Source: Planctomycetota bacterium
GTDB taxonomy: Bacteria; Planctomycetota; UBA8742; UBA2392
Direction: 5' to 3'
Length of the DNA: 49,399 nucleotides
Assembly (NCBI GenBank): GCA_003576915.1
Contig: QEVF01000027.1
Coordinates: 1 to 49,399, forward strand
In this document: positions 7,647 through 16,738 of the stretch, in pieces
How the letters are laid out: each line of letters opens with the position of its first letter
Numbering within the stretch: the first letter of the stretch is position 1
Notes under the pieces: generated by a model
Databases searched by the model: none
What the model was told of the DNA's origin: nothing
What the model saw: only the letters and a program-made list of their open reading frames with translations
Program-made: the position numbers and the translations under genes

Positions 7647-10600
7647 GTGAAAGCAGCCTGTCTTATCGTGGTGCTTGGCCTGTTCGCCGCCTGCCTGGGC
7701 GCGCAGCGCATTCCTGTGGGCGCGGCGGGCAAGCGCCTGCTGAACATCGGCTTTTCCGTGGAAACCGAGGGCCGCATCTTCGACCGCGACCCGGACTCCG
7801 CCAGCCGCTATGAGATCACGCGAGCCCTGCGCATGCGCGAGGGCCTGCCCTTCTCCACCGACGATCTGGCAGAGGACATCAAGTACCTCACGACAGGCAG
7901 CTACCTGTTCCGCCAGGTGAAGTACGCCGTAACCCTCGACGAGGCCCAGGATGGCGTTCGCGTCAAGCTCATCGTTTCCCAACCCCTGGTCTGGCGGGTG
8001 CGCGTCATGGGCCTGCGTGCGGGGCAATGGAGCGAGGACGGCGTCACGGACGCCTGGCGCTTCACCAACCGCATTGACACGGCGCCCGGCAGCGAGTTTT
8101 CCCTGGCCCGCATCAACGGCGACACCAAGCGCCTCTATGAGTCGCGCGGCTTTCTGGATGTGAGGCCCGAGTACGCCTACACGGCCAAGGGTGTGGACGT
8201 TCTGTTCCGCGTTATCCAGAACCAGCCCCTGGCCGGCGTGACGTTTTCCGGCATCTACCAGCCCGGCTACCGCGGCGACCTCATTGACGTGCTTGGCGGC
8301 AAGAAGAGAGCACGCGAAGTGCCCAACGCCCCGGACCCCACGGGCCTCGTCGGCGTGCGCTACTTCGGCTCCGAGAGCTTCGACTTCGAGGTCACTACAG
8401 ACGCCGACTCTGCCTCCATTCTGGGCGGCGCGGCCGCAATCAAGACATTCTACGAGTATCTCGGGTTTCCCTTTGTGGATGTGCGCCCGCTGCTGGTTTC
8501 TCTGCCGTTCAAGTTTGAGCGTGAAACCCTGCTGCGCGCCTACCCCGACCTGCAGCCGGAAGACCTCAAACAGATCGAGCGCGCCCACGACAAGGGCGCA
8601 GGCGGCAAGCTTGTGCTGCTCTATCGGGTCTATGAAGGACCCAAGACACTGGTCGGCGAGGTCAAGTTTTCGGGCATAGAGAACATCGAGGCCGTGGGCG
8701 GCACCGGGGCGCTCAACCCCTCCAAGGTGCAGGGATTTGCCAAGGAAATCTGGGCCGTCTGGTACGCCATGCCCTGGACCACGACGCAAGACCGCCGTTC
8801 CCGCGCCCTTGTGCGTCGCATCAAGAGCAGTGTGGGCAGCTCCTACGTCGATGCCGACGCCCTGCGCGACGCCACCCTGCTTCAGGACTACCTGAGGCAG
8901 CGCGGCTGGCGCGAGGGCGAAATCACCCTGAAAAACCGCCGCTTCAACGAAACGCGCACCCGAGTTTCGCTTGAGTATGAGCTGCGCCCCGGCCCGTTCT
9001 ACGCCATCACCGATGTGCGCTTCGAGTACGCAACGCGCATGCCGCGCCGCGCTGACGCCAGCGAGAAAGTGCCCTTTGAGGCCCCTGTAGCGACGCTGGA
9101 TGAGCTGATGGACGAGTTCAAGGCCGACGCCAAGGCCCTTTCGGCGCAGAGGGCCCTGGAGCTTTACGGGGCCGGCTACCTCGAGGGGTTGTCAGCGCCC
9201 GATCAGGGGCGGCACTTTGCCGCCTATTGGCTCGACGAGCCCTTGCCCCACGACGACTTCCTCCTGACTGGCGAGCCGGATTCTCCGCTGGATCAGGGTA
9301 TCGAGGGCAAGATCCGCCGCCTGCTGGCCGAACGTGTTTACTCGAACATCACGCTTGAATTCGAGGCGGTGTTCTCGCGCGAGGCAGATGTTGCCACGGA
9401 CTGGGACCTGCCCACCCCCGTGCGCGGTGTGAGCCTGATCGTGCGCATCGACCAGGGCCACAAGAGCCGCGTGGGGCTGGTGAACATCCGGGGCAACGAA
9501 GAGACGCGCGACGACGTCGTGCGCCGCGAAATCGGCCTCTATGCCGAGGACGACTACAACCGCAATTACCTGGAATACAGCCTCAATCGCCTCAGGCGAA
9601 CGGACTGGTTCGAAAAAGCCGCTCCCGGCGGAGGCGTGCGCCACCGCCAGAGCAGCCGGCTGGTGACGAGGCCCGACGGCTCCATTGTTGAGTACACGGA
9701 TTTTGCCTTTGACCTGATCGAGGGGCGCACAGGCAAGTTCAATATTTCAGCGGGCTATAACACGGGCTCGGGCTTCATCGCCAGCCTGGACCTGGAGAAG
9801 CACAACTTCAACATCCGCGGACTGTTTGATCTGTTTTTCGGCAAGATCGACTTCACGGGCGCCGGACAGTATGTGGCCCTCAAGGTGCAGCCGCCCGTGG
9901 ACCGCGAGCAGCGTTACTCCCTGACTTTCAGAGAACCCTGGTTCTTTGGCTATCCCGTCGAGGTGGGTATAGGCGCGGAGTACACCACGCGCGACTTCGG
10001 CGTTTATTCCACGGGCCGTGCCGGAGTGGATCCCTACATCGGCTGGCGCGTGCTGCCCGACGTGGTTTTGAGCCTCGGCTACGGCCTTTCGGTCATCCGC
10101 CTGTTTGACGTTCCCCGCTCCGCCCCCGAGGAAATCCGCCGCGACCGCGGAAGCGAAACCATCAGCGCCTTTACCCTGGGCTTCCGCTGGGACACCCGCG
10201 ACAACCAATACTTCGCGACGACGGGTTGGCTGCTGGACCTTTCCTATCGTTACGCCGGCGGGATTTTCGGGGGCACGCTGGATTTCTGGCGGCTCTCCCT
10301 TGATGCCAAGTACCACATTCCCCTCGTGGAGGTCGATGACACCCGAACGCTGGTGCTGGCCTTCAACTTCAATGCCCGCTGGCAGGACGTCCACAGCAAC
10401 ACAGAGCGCATCCCCTTCTCCCAGCGCTTCCTGCTCGGCGGCAGCACACCCACGGGCCTGGGCGCGCTGCGCGGCTACAAGTATGGCGGCGTGGGCCCCT
10501 CGCGCGACAAGACGGCCATCGGCGGCAACTTCACCACCACGTTCACGACCGAGCTGCGCTTTCCGATCCTGCCCGGCTCGCTCTACTTCGTTTCATTCAT

Positions 10601-10793
10601 TGATGTGGGCGAGCTGTCGGGTTCGCTCAACACCTATGATCCGCGCGGCGTGACGATTTCGGGCGGCTTTGGCATCCGCATCATCCTGCCGGTGCTGCCC
10701 ATCCCCTTCGCGCTGGACTTCGGCTTCCCCATCTACAACCAGCCCGGCAACCGCGAGGAAGTCATCAGCATCAACCTCGGATTTGGCTTCTGA
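7647..10793 (+). CDS. bamA: Outer membrane assembly protein BamA (Omp85)
   Basis: Inserts beta-barrel proteins into the outer membrane. From the GTG at 7647 the protein is 1048 residues, larger than the usual ~800. A signal-like start (KAACLIVVLGLFAACLGAQ) is followed by a long region of POTRA-like repeats. The last is canonical: VGLVNIRGNEETRDDVVRRE then NRLRRTDWFEKA. The barrel follows, with FREPWFFGYP, the loop-6 motif as LRGYKYGGVGP, and an aromatic C-terminus (GFGF) typical of barrel proteins. The extra length lies in the periplasmic part. The neighbouring skp-like gene is the classic bamA partner. The start could instead be the TTG at 7629. Confidence 0.94.
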   Translation: MKAACLIVVLGLFAACLGAQRIPVGAAGKRLLNIGFSVETEGRIFDRDPDSASRYEITRALRMREGLPFSTDDLAEDIKYLTTGSYLFRQVKYAVTLDEAQDGVRVKLIVSQPLVWRVRVMGLRAGQWSEDGVTDAWRFTNRIDTAPGSEFSLARINGDTKRLYESRGFLDVRPEYAYTAKGVDVLFRVIQNQPLAGVTFSGIYQPGYRGDLIDVLGGKKRAREVPNAPDPTGLVGVRYFGSESFDFEVTTDADSASILGGAAAIKTFYEYLGFPFVDVRPLLVSLPFKFERETLLRAYPDLQPEDLKQIERAHDKGAGGKLVLLYRVYEGPKTLVGEVKFSGIENIEAVGGTGALNPSKVQGFAKEIWAVWYAMPWTTTQDRRSRALVRRIKSSVGSSYVDADALRDATLLQDYLRQRGWREGEITLKNRRFNETRTRVSLEYELRPGPFYAITDVRFEYATRMPRRADASEKVPFEAPVATLDELMDEFKADAKALSAQRALELYGAGYLEGLSAPDQGRHFAAYWLDEPLPHDDFLLTGEPDSPLDQGIEGKIRRLLAERVYSNITLEFEAVFSREADVATDWDLPTPVRGVSLIVRIDQGHKSRVGLVNIRGNEETRDDVVRREIGLYAEDDYNRNYLEYSLNRLRRTDWFEKAAPGGGVRHRQSSRLVTRPDGSIVEYTDFAFDLIEGRTGKFNISAGYNTGSGFIASLDLEKHNFNIRGLFDLFFGKIDFTGAGQYVALKVQPPVDREQRYSLTFREPWFFGYPVEVGIGAEYTTRDFGVYSTGRAGVDPYIGWRVLPDVVLSLGYGLSVIRLFDVPRSAPEEIRRDRGSETISAFTLGFRWDTRDNQYFATTGWLLDLSYRYAGGIFGGTLDFWRLSLDAKYHIPLVEVDDTRTLVLAFNFNARWQDVHSNTERIPFSQRFLLGGSTPTGLGALRGYKYGGVGPSRDKTAIGGNFTTTFTTELRFPILPGSLYFVSFIDVGELSGSLNTYDPRGVTISGGFGIRIILPVLPIPFALDFGFPIYNQPGNREEVISINLGFGF

Positions 10794-10871
10794 ACCCCCA
10801 TTGGCTCATTGCGGGCCGGCTGCGCGCTGCTTAGCATTTTCACGGGCCTGTTGACTTCTCCGGATCTATCC

Positions 10872-11525
10872 ATGAATCGAATCCACGTCGCTGTCATCGT
10901 CGCTCTCGCTCTTGTGGCCGGGCTCGCCGGCGGGCTGATCAGCTCGCAGTTCGGCCGCGCCCAGGAAGTGCATGCCGCGGGCGAAATCAAGGTCGGCATG
11001 CTGGACCTCGTGCGCGCCAGCCGCCAGTCGCGCAAGTACATTGAGCTCAAGAGCAGCTTCGACGCCCAGATGAACGACCTCAAGGGCAAGATGGAGGTCA
11101 AGAAGAAGGAGCTGGAGAACCTGAACCGCGAGCTCGACCAGCTAAAGCGCCGCAACGCGACAGCCGAAGACATCCAGAAGAAGGAAGTGGATATCAAGGC
11201 CAAGCAGGAAGAACTCAAGGTAGTCCAGGAGTACTACCAGAACTGGCTGGGCGAGCTTTCCAACGACTTCCAGAAAGAAGTGCTCGACGCCGTGTACCAG
11301 GAGGCCATCAACTACTGCAGAAAGAACGGCTACGACCTCCTTCTGCAGGAGTACGAGCTGAGCACCCAGGCCACGGGCGACGAGCTGGGAGGCAACCGCG
11401 CCTGGGCCGAAACGCTGAAGAACAAGCCCGTGCTCTATTTCGCGAACTCCGCTCCCGGCAATCCCGGCAAGCCCAACATGTACGTGCAGGACATCACCGA
11501 AGAGATCATCCGGCTGGTGAAGTAG
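10872..11525 (+). CDS. skp: OmpH/Skp-family periplasmic chaperone
   Basis: 217 residues: an N-terminal membrane segment or signal (VAVIVALALVAGLAGGLI), then VGMLDLVRASRQSRKYIELK, matching the OmpH start. A long Lys/Glu-rich coiled coil follows (about residues 55-130), with a C-terminal segment of the type that folds back to form Skp's trimeric body. Skp holds unfolded outer-membrane proteins on their way to BamA. The ATG at 10872 is preferred over the upstream open frame because the hydrophobic segment begins directly after it. It lies 78 bases after bamA on the same strand, matching the conserved bamA-skp order. Low identity is typical of this family. Confidence 0.85.
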   Translation: MNRIHVAVIVALALVAGLAGGLISSQFGRAQEVHAAGEIKVGMLDLVRASRQSRKYIELKSSFDAQMNDLKGKMEVKKKELENLNRELDQLKRRNATAEDIQKKEVDIKAKQEELKVVQEYYQNWLGELSNDFQKEVLDAVYQEAINYCRKNGYDLLLQEYELSTQATGDELGGNRAWAETLKNKPVLYFANSAPGNPGKPNMYVQDITEEIIRLVK

Positions 11526-11528
11526 GCC

Positions 11529-12155
11529 ATGGCGGGCCCGGAAGACTACCTCGAGCTTCTGCGACGCCGGCGCTCAAGGCGGGAGATCACCCCAAACCCC
11601 GTCGAGCCCGAAAAGCTGGAGCGGGCCCTGCAGGCCGCCATGCGCGCGGCCAGCGGGGCCAACGCCCAGCCCTGGGAATACGTTCTCATCGAGCGCGGTC
11701 CCCTGCGTGAGCGCATCCGCCAGATGTGCGAGGCCGCCGACGCCGAATTCCATCGACGCAGCCCCGACTGGCTCAAGGAGTTCTTCAGCACCCACGCCAT
11801 CACGCCGGTCAAGCAGTTCACGCACAACGCGCCCTGGCTGGTGGCGGTTTTTGGCCGCCGTGACCTGCCTTTCTGGCTTCAGAGCGTGTGGCTCTCCATT
11901 GCCAACTTCATCAACGCCCTTGAAGCCGAGGGTCTGCACTCGCTGACCTACACCCCCAGTCTCGACCGCCGCTTCAACGCCCTGCTGGGTGTGGATGAGA
12001 GCTGGAGCCTCCAGGCCCTTCTTCCCGTAGGCTACGGAGACGAGCGAGAGAAGCTGGAACCCAGGCCCCGGCATTCGCCCGCTGAAAAAGTCCGCGTGAT
12101 CGATGCCTCCGGGAAACTGGCGCCCTTTGTCCAGCGCCTGCCCTTTGAGCCGTGA
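11529..12155 (+). CDS. Nitroreductase-family FMN oxidoreductase
   Basis: 208 residues with the nitroreductase fold signature: LLRRRRSRREITPNPVEPEKL at the N-terminus contacts FMN phosphate, ASGANAQPWEYVLI is the second FMN site, and a C-terminal LLPVGYGDE segment closes the domain. These enzymes reduce nitro compounds, quinones or flavins using NAD(P)H; the substrate cannot be assigned. It begins 3 bases after the skp-like stop codon, so the two are probably translated from one mRNA, though no functional link to envelope assembly is evident. Confidence 0.87.
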   Translation: MAGPEDYLELLRRRRSRREITPNPVEPEKLERALQAAMRAASGANAQPWEYVLIERGPLRERIRQMCEAADAEFHRRSPDWLKEFFSTHAITPVKQFTHNAPWLVAVFGRRDLPFWLQSVWLSIANFINALEAEGLHSLTYTPSLDRRFNALLGVDESWSLQALLPVGYGDEREKLEPRPRHSPAEKVRVIDASGKLAPFVQRLPFEP

Positions 12156-12200
12156 TGCTGCCCCTTTCAATCGCGGGCCGCCAATCCAGAATCGGCACCC

Positions 12201-13376
12201 ATGGCACTGACCTACACCACCGCCGGCGAGTCCCACGGCCGGGCCGTTATCGCCACGCTTTTCGGCCTGCCGGCGGGGCACCGGCTTGACCTGGAGCGCA
12301 TTCAGGCCCAGCTCGCCCGCCGCCAAAGGGGCTACGGGCGCGGCGGCCGCATGAAAATCGAGAAGGACGTGGCCGAAGTGCTCAGCGGCGTGCGGCGCGG
12401 CATGACCCTGGGCAGCCCCCTGACCCTGTGTCTGTTCAATCAGGATGCGCGCATCGACAGGGCGTCGAGCGTGACCAACGTGCGGCCCGGCCATGCGGAC
12501 CTCGCGGGAGCCCTCAAGATATCGTCCCGGGACGCGCGCGACGTGCTGGAGCGCGCCAGTGCGCGTGAAACAGCCGCCCGCGTCATGGCCGGCGCCGCCT
12601 GCCAGGGCCTGCTGGCGGAGTTCGGGGTGGCTGTCACGGCCCATGTTCTGTCCGTCGGGGGTGTTGACGCGTCAAGCGCCTTCGGGGCCGGATATCGCGC
12701 GATTGTCCACGACGCCGCGGCCGCCGTCGCCCTGCGGGACCGGAGCGAGCTGTTCACGCTGGATCAGGCCCGGGACACCGAGATCAAGGCCCGCATCGAC
12801 CAGGCCAAAACCGCGGGCGACACACTGGGCGGCGTGATTGAAGTTGTGGCCACCAATCTGCCGCCGGGCCTGGGCTCACCGAACAGCCTGGAGTCGCGCC
12901 TGGACGCACGCCTGGGCGCGGCGCTGCTCGGCATCCAGGCCATGAAGGCCGTGGAGCTGGGCCTTGGCTGCGAGGCGGCGCGCCGCCCGGGCAGCGACGT
13001 GCACGACCCCGTCGTCAAGCGCACGCGGCCCCAGAGCAATAATCCCACGCCCTATGGCCGGACCAGCAACAACGCGGGTGGCATTGAAGGAGGCATCACC
13101 AACGGCGAGCCCCTGGTGCTGCGCGCCCACATGAAGCCCATTTCCACGCTCATGAAGCCGCTGCCCACGGTGGACCTGGCCACGGGTGAGGCCGCCACCG
13201 CCAACCTGGAACGCAGCGACATCTGCGCCGTGCCGGCCGCCGCCATCGTCGTGGAGTGCGCCGTGGCCTTTGAGCTCTGCCGCGCGCTTTTGGAGAAAAC
13301 CGGGGGCGACAGCCTTGAAGAGGCGCGCCGCAACTTCAACGCCTACCTCGCGTCACTGCGTGCCTATCCGGGCTGA
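12201..13376 (+). CDS. aroC: Chorismate synthase
   Basis: Converts EPSP to chorismate, the last common step of aromatic amino-acid synthesis, using reduced FMN. The 391-residue protein has the diagnostic TAGESHGRAVIATLFGLPAG start, RRQRGYGRGGRM, the central RASARETAARV block, and SNNAGGIEGGITNGEPLVLR followed by MKPISTL. Length is at the upper end of normal. It follows the nitroreductase by 45 bases on the plus strand. Its stop codon is only 7 bases from the convergent accA stop. Confidence 0.96.
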   Translation: MALTYTTAGESHGRAVIATLFGLPAGHRLDLERIQAQLARRQRGYGRGGRMKIEKDVAEVLSGVRRGMTLGSPLTLCLFNQDARIDRASSVTNVRPGHADLAGALKISSRDARDVLERASARETAARVMAGAACQGLLAEFGVAVTAHVLSVGGVDASSAFGAGYRAIVHDAAAAVALRDRSELFTLDQARDTEIKARIDQAKTAGDTLGGVIEVVATNLPPGLGSPNSLESRLDARLGAALLGIQAMKAVELGLGCEAARRPGSDVHDPVVKRTRPQSNNPTPYGRTSNNAGGIEGGITNGEPLVLRAHMKPISTLMKPLPTVDLATGEAATANLERSDICAVPAAAIVVECAVAFELCRALLEKTGGDSLEEARRNFNAYLASLRAYPG

Positions 13377-13383
13377 GCGCGTC

Positions 13384-14385
13384 TCAGGCCGTCGCCATCG
13401 GCACTTCCTGGTACTTGCCCATCTTGCGCAGCTTCTCGTAGCGCTGGTCCAGCAGCGTTTCAATGTCGACGGACTGCAGCTCGCCCAGGTGGCGCAAGAG
13501 CGTGGCCTTGACGATGTCCATGGCCTTGCGCGGGTCACGGTGGGCGCCGCCGTAGGGCTCGGGCACGATTTCATCCATGATGCCGAGCTCGATGAGGTCA
13601 TTGGGCGTCAGGCGCAGCACCTTGGCCGCGTCGCTGGCACGTTTGGCATCGTGCCACAGGATGGCCGCACAACCCTCGGGGCTGATCACCGAGTAATAGC
13701 TGTTCTCCATGATCAGGTAGCGGTCGCCCACGCCGATGCCCAGCGCGCCGCCCGATCCCCCTTCGCCGATGGTCAGACAGATGATGGGCACGCGCAGCGT
13801 GGCCATCTCGCGGATGTTCTCGGCGATGGCCTGGCTCTGGCCGCGCTCTTCGGCTTCAAGGCCGGGGTAGGCGCCGGGGGTATTGATGAAGGAAATGACG
13901 GGCAGCGCCAGCTTCTCGGCCAGCTTCATCTTGCGCAGGGCTTTTCGGTAGCCCTCGGGGTGGGCGCAGCCGAAGTTGCACTCCAGGCGCTCCTTGAGGG
14001 TCTTGCCCTTGCGGTGGCCCATCACGAAACACTTGACGCCGTTGATGGTCCCAAACCCGGTTACGATGGCCGGATCGTCGGCGTAGGCGCGATCGCCGAA
14101 CAGCTCCTGCCAGTCGTCAAACAGCACCTTGATGTAATCGGTCGTCAGGGGCCTGTTGGGGTGCCGCGCGAGCTGTACGCGCGACCAGGGATCGAGGTTG
14201 CCAAACACGCTGTCCGTCAGCTTCTTGAGGTCCTTCTCGAGGTGCTTGACCTCTTCTTCCTTGGCAACACGGGCGGCCTCGTCGCGCGCGTTGGCAAGGT
14301 CCATGCGGGCGCTTTCAAGCTTCATCTCAAGCTCGACGATGGGGCGCTCGAACTCGGGAACGTTCAGACGGTCAACTCCGGACAT
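13384..14385 (-). CDS. accA: Acetyl-CoA carboxylase carboxyltransferase subunit alpha
   Basis: With AccD it transfers carboxyl from biotin-BCCP to acetyl-CoA, starting fatty-acid synthesis. The 333-residue protein has an N-terminal helical region, GDRAYADDPAIVTGFG, GHRKGKTLKERLECNFGCAH, FINTPGAYPGLEAEERGQ and GEGGSGGALGIGVGDRYLIM, all diagnostic. The ATG is preceded by a strong GAGGAG ribosome site. It lies 67 bases downstream of lptG on the same strand; small hairpins in the gap (near 14408-14455) do not look like a strong terminator. accD is not in the window. Confidence 0.96.
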   Translation of the reverse strand: MSGVDRLNVPEFERPIVELEMKLESARMDLANARDEAARVAKEEEVKHLEKDLKKLTDSVFGNLDPWSRVQLARHPNRPLTTDYIKVLFDDWQELFGDRAYADDPAIVTGFGTINGVKCFVMGHRKGKTLKERLECNFGCAHPEGYRKALRKMKLAEKLALPVISFINTPGAYPGLEAEERGQSQAIAENIREMATLRVPIICLTIGEGGSGGALGIGVGDRYLIMENSYYSVISPEGCAAILWHDAKRASDAAKVLRLTPNDLIELGIMDEIVPEPYGGAHRDPRKAMDIVKATLLRHLGELQSVDIETLLDQRYEKLRKMGKYQEVPMATA

Positions 14386-14452
14386 GACATTTCTCCTCAG
14401 GCTGCGCCAAGGTTAGGTTTCACTAACCCAAGCCTCAACCCCCGCCTGGGCT

Positions 14453-15502
14453 TCACTTTCGGACCCACAGGATTGCAGCCGCCACAACGGCGAGCAGGGG
14501 CGCGAGGGCTGCGCCCAATGCCGGTGCCATGGCACCTGCAGTGGCCAGGGTTTCAAACCAGAACAGGCTGATCTGGTAAGCGAGAATGGAAACCAATGCC
14601 AGCGCGCCGCCGCCGAGGGGTCGTGAAGGCATTGACAGAATCAACCCCGCCCCCATCAGCAGCATCAACAGGCCGCCCAGGGGATGCCACAGCTCATGCC
14701 AGAGGGCCACGCACAGCTCGCGGTAGTCGGGCCGGCGCGAGGCCTGCGCGTAGAGTTCACTCACGGGCGTGCCCGCAAAGCCGCGCTTGCGCCGCGCAAA
14801 GTCGGCGGGAAGCATTTCGCCGATGGGAGGGCGCCCGCTGAACTCACGGGCCGTGGCTTTGGCGCCGGCCTGCTCGAGCAGGGCTTCCAGGTCGTGGACC
14901 TCGCCCCGGGGCGCGAACCACTCGCCCCGCGACGAGGCCCACGTCATTTCTTCGGCTACCACCAGCGTGCGCCCGTCCGCCGAGAGAATGCGCACGCCCT
15001 GCAGCAGGCCCGCGTTGAGGTCATAGCGCCGCACAAACCAGGCGTGCCCCTGGTCGTCGCGCACGGTCAGCCGCTTGCCCTTGCGGAACTCGTAGGCCCC
15101 CACGGGCGATTCGCGCTGCGCGGCATGGAGCGGCGGCAGGGCAAACTCACGCAGCGCCAGGCCCGCGAGGGCCAGCGCCAAGGCGCCGGCAAACAGCGCC
15201 GCCAGCGCGCGACGGGGCCCCACGCCCGAGGCCTGAAGCACCAGCAGCTCGCGCGAGCGGATGATACGGGCCAGGGCGAACAGGCCCGATCCCACGACGA
15301 TGAGGGGAAACAGCAGGTAGAGAATCGGCGGCAGGTTGAAGGCGTAGTACAGGGCCACGTCACGCGCGACATTTTCGAAGCGCTGAAACTCATCGAGATT
15401 GAGCAGCACATCGACTACCACGAAGATCGTGGCGATCAGCGCGCTGACCAGCACCACGGACTGCGCCAGAACGCCCAGGAAGTAGCGATCGTAGCGGGTC
15501 AT
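14453..15502 (-). CDS. lptG: LPS export permease, LptG-like (YjgP/YjgQ family)
   Basis: 349 residues with the LptF/G layout: N-terminal helices (YFLGVLAQSVVLVSALIATI, then the LPPILYLLFPLIVVGSGLFALARI block with the following SRELLVLQASG), a periplasmic beta-jellyroll region (about 120-245) and C-terminal helices. These permeases extract LPS from the inner membrane with the LptB ATPase and pass it to LptC/A. I take the ATG at 15502, which overlaps the lptF stop by 4 bases (ATGA), typical of coupled translation; the 28 extra upstream codons of open frame lie inside lptF. Assignment as G rather than F rests on gene order only. Confidence 0.88.
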   Translation of the reverse strand: MTRYDRYFLGVLAQSVVLVSALIATIFVVVDVLLNLDEFQRFENVARDVALYYAFNLPPILYLLFPLIVVGSGLFALARIIRSRELLVLQASGVGPRRALAALFAGALALALAGLALREFALPPLHAAQRESPVGAYEFRKGKRLTVRDDQGHAWFVRRYDLNAGLLQGVRILSADGRTLVVAEEMTWASSRGEWFAPRGEVHDLEALLEQAGAKATAREFSGRPPIGEMLPADFARRKRGFAGTPVSELYAQASRRPDYRELCVALWHELWHPLGGLLMLLMGAGLILSMPSRPLGGGALALVSILAYQISLFWFETLATAGAMAPALGAALAPLLAVVAAAILWVRK

Positions 15503-16638
15503 AGCCAGCGCCCCCTCGTATGGCGCGCCAGCACAGCGCCCGAGAGCGCGCCGACCACCAGGGGCGCCAGCGCGCAGCAGGGCCACACGTTGGCGCCCCC
15601 CTTGGCCAGGCCGCTGGCGGCCGTGAGCAGGGGAAAGTAAAGCAACGCGCCCGGAATCACTCCCGCGCCGACTGCCAGCAGGCGGTTGGGGTGGCTGACC
15701 AGGGCCGCCAGCAGCGCGCCCAGCAACGGCAGCAGCAGGCCGGAAAAGCCCAGGCCGACGCGCCGCACGACCTCGGCCGCGGCCTCACGCGAACTGCCGC
15801 CCTCGGCCTTCTCGCGCGCCGCCTGGGCCAGCAGCCCCCCCGTATCCAGGGCCTTGGCCGCCTCCACACGCTCGCCGCCGAAATCAAACTTCCAGCGCAG
15901 GTTGTCGATGCGCTCTGCACTGAAGGCCGGTGAAAGCAGCGGCGCCTGGGCGCCCAGAACCTCAAAGCGCGGCGCGCCGGGGGCACCCGTGGCCGGGTCA
16001 AAGCACACGATGCGCGGCTCACGCACATCGTTGAGCGTGAGCTCCCCCGCGCCGCGATCATAGCCGATGCGGGCCGACCGCGCCGTCAGTGAGGCCAGCA
16101 GCCCGTCCTTGTTGTGCAGCACCAGGGTCACTTGCTCGAGGCGGCCGTCCCGCACATCGGCGTAGCTGAGGTCAATGCCGCTGAGACGCAGTTCGCGCCC
16201 GCCAGCGGGCGGGTAATTGACGAAGTCAGAAAGCGCCTGACGGGTCAGGGCATGGCGGCGGGCATAGGCCTGGGGCCCCTGCTCCGAAGCCGCATAAAAC
16301 GCCATGGCCCCCGCCACCAGGCCCAGGGGCAGCAACAGGGCAAAGGCCCGCCAAGGCGGCACGCCGGAAGCCGCCAGCACCAGCATTTCGCCCTCGGCCC
16401 TCATGCGGCCAAAGGCCATGGCCGCCGCGAAGGTCAGGGAGATCGGCAGTGTCATGGGCAGCAGGGACTGCCAGAGCACCGGCCCGAATGCGAGCAGGGT
16501 GCCGACACGCGGCGTGACCTCGAATCGGTTCACGATCTGGAACAGGCCCACCGTCATGAACAGGAAGGTGAGGCCCAGCAGGCAGAGCAGCGCCAGCGGC
16601 AGAACTTCTCGCAAGATCGCGCGGTCAAGCCTGAACAT
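15499..16638 (-). CDS. lptF: LPS export permease, LptF-like (YjgP/YjgQ family)
   Basis: 379 residues. N-terminal helices include LPLALLCLLGLTFLFMTVGL and LPMTLPISLTFAAAMAFGRM, followed by the family signature EGEMLVLAASGVPPWR. A periplasmic beta-rich domain spans about 140-270, and three C-terminal helices begin near VRRVGLGFSGLLLPLLGALL. It should form the heterodimeric transmembrane part of the LPS exporter with the overlapping downstream permease. Together with BamA this implies an LPS- or lipooligosaccharide-bearing outer membrane. It lies 100 bases after the glycosidase-like gene, with no obvious terminator between. Confidence 0.88.
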   Translation of the reverse strand: MFRLDRAILREVLPLALLCLLGLTFLFMTVGLFQIVNRFEVTPRVGTLLAFGPVLWQSLLPMTLPISLTFAAAMAFGRMRAEGEMLVLAASGVPPWRAFALLLPLGLVAGAMAFYAASEQGPQAYARRHALTRQALSDFVNYPPAGGRELRLSGIDLSYADVRDGRLEQVTLVLHNKDGLLASLTARSARIGYDRGAGELTLNDVREPRIVCFDPATGAPGAPRFEVLGAQAPLLSPAFSAERIDNLRWKFDFGGERVEAAKALDTGGLLAQAAREKAEGGSSREAAAEVVRRVGLGFSGLLLPLLGALLAALVSHPNRLLAVGAGVIPGALLYFPLLTAASGLAKGGANVWPCCALAPLVVGALSGAVLARHTRGRWL

Positions 16639-16738
16639 GTTGTGGTTATAGCAGAATCATGCGGGCGTCGGCGCTCGGCCGCTGCCAGTCCTGCCTCCAC
16701 CTGAAGGAGCCGCAGGCGCTTGGGCGCCGGTCCCGCGC

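Noticed and set aside
6783..8789. 668-codon minus-strand frame opposite bamA
   Set aside because: Spans two plus-strand genes and an intergenic promoter; low-complexity antisense product.
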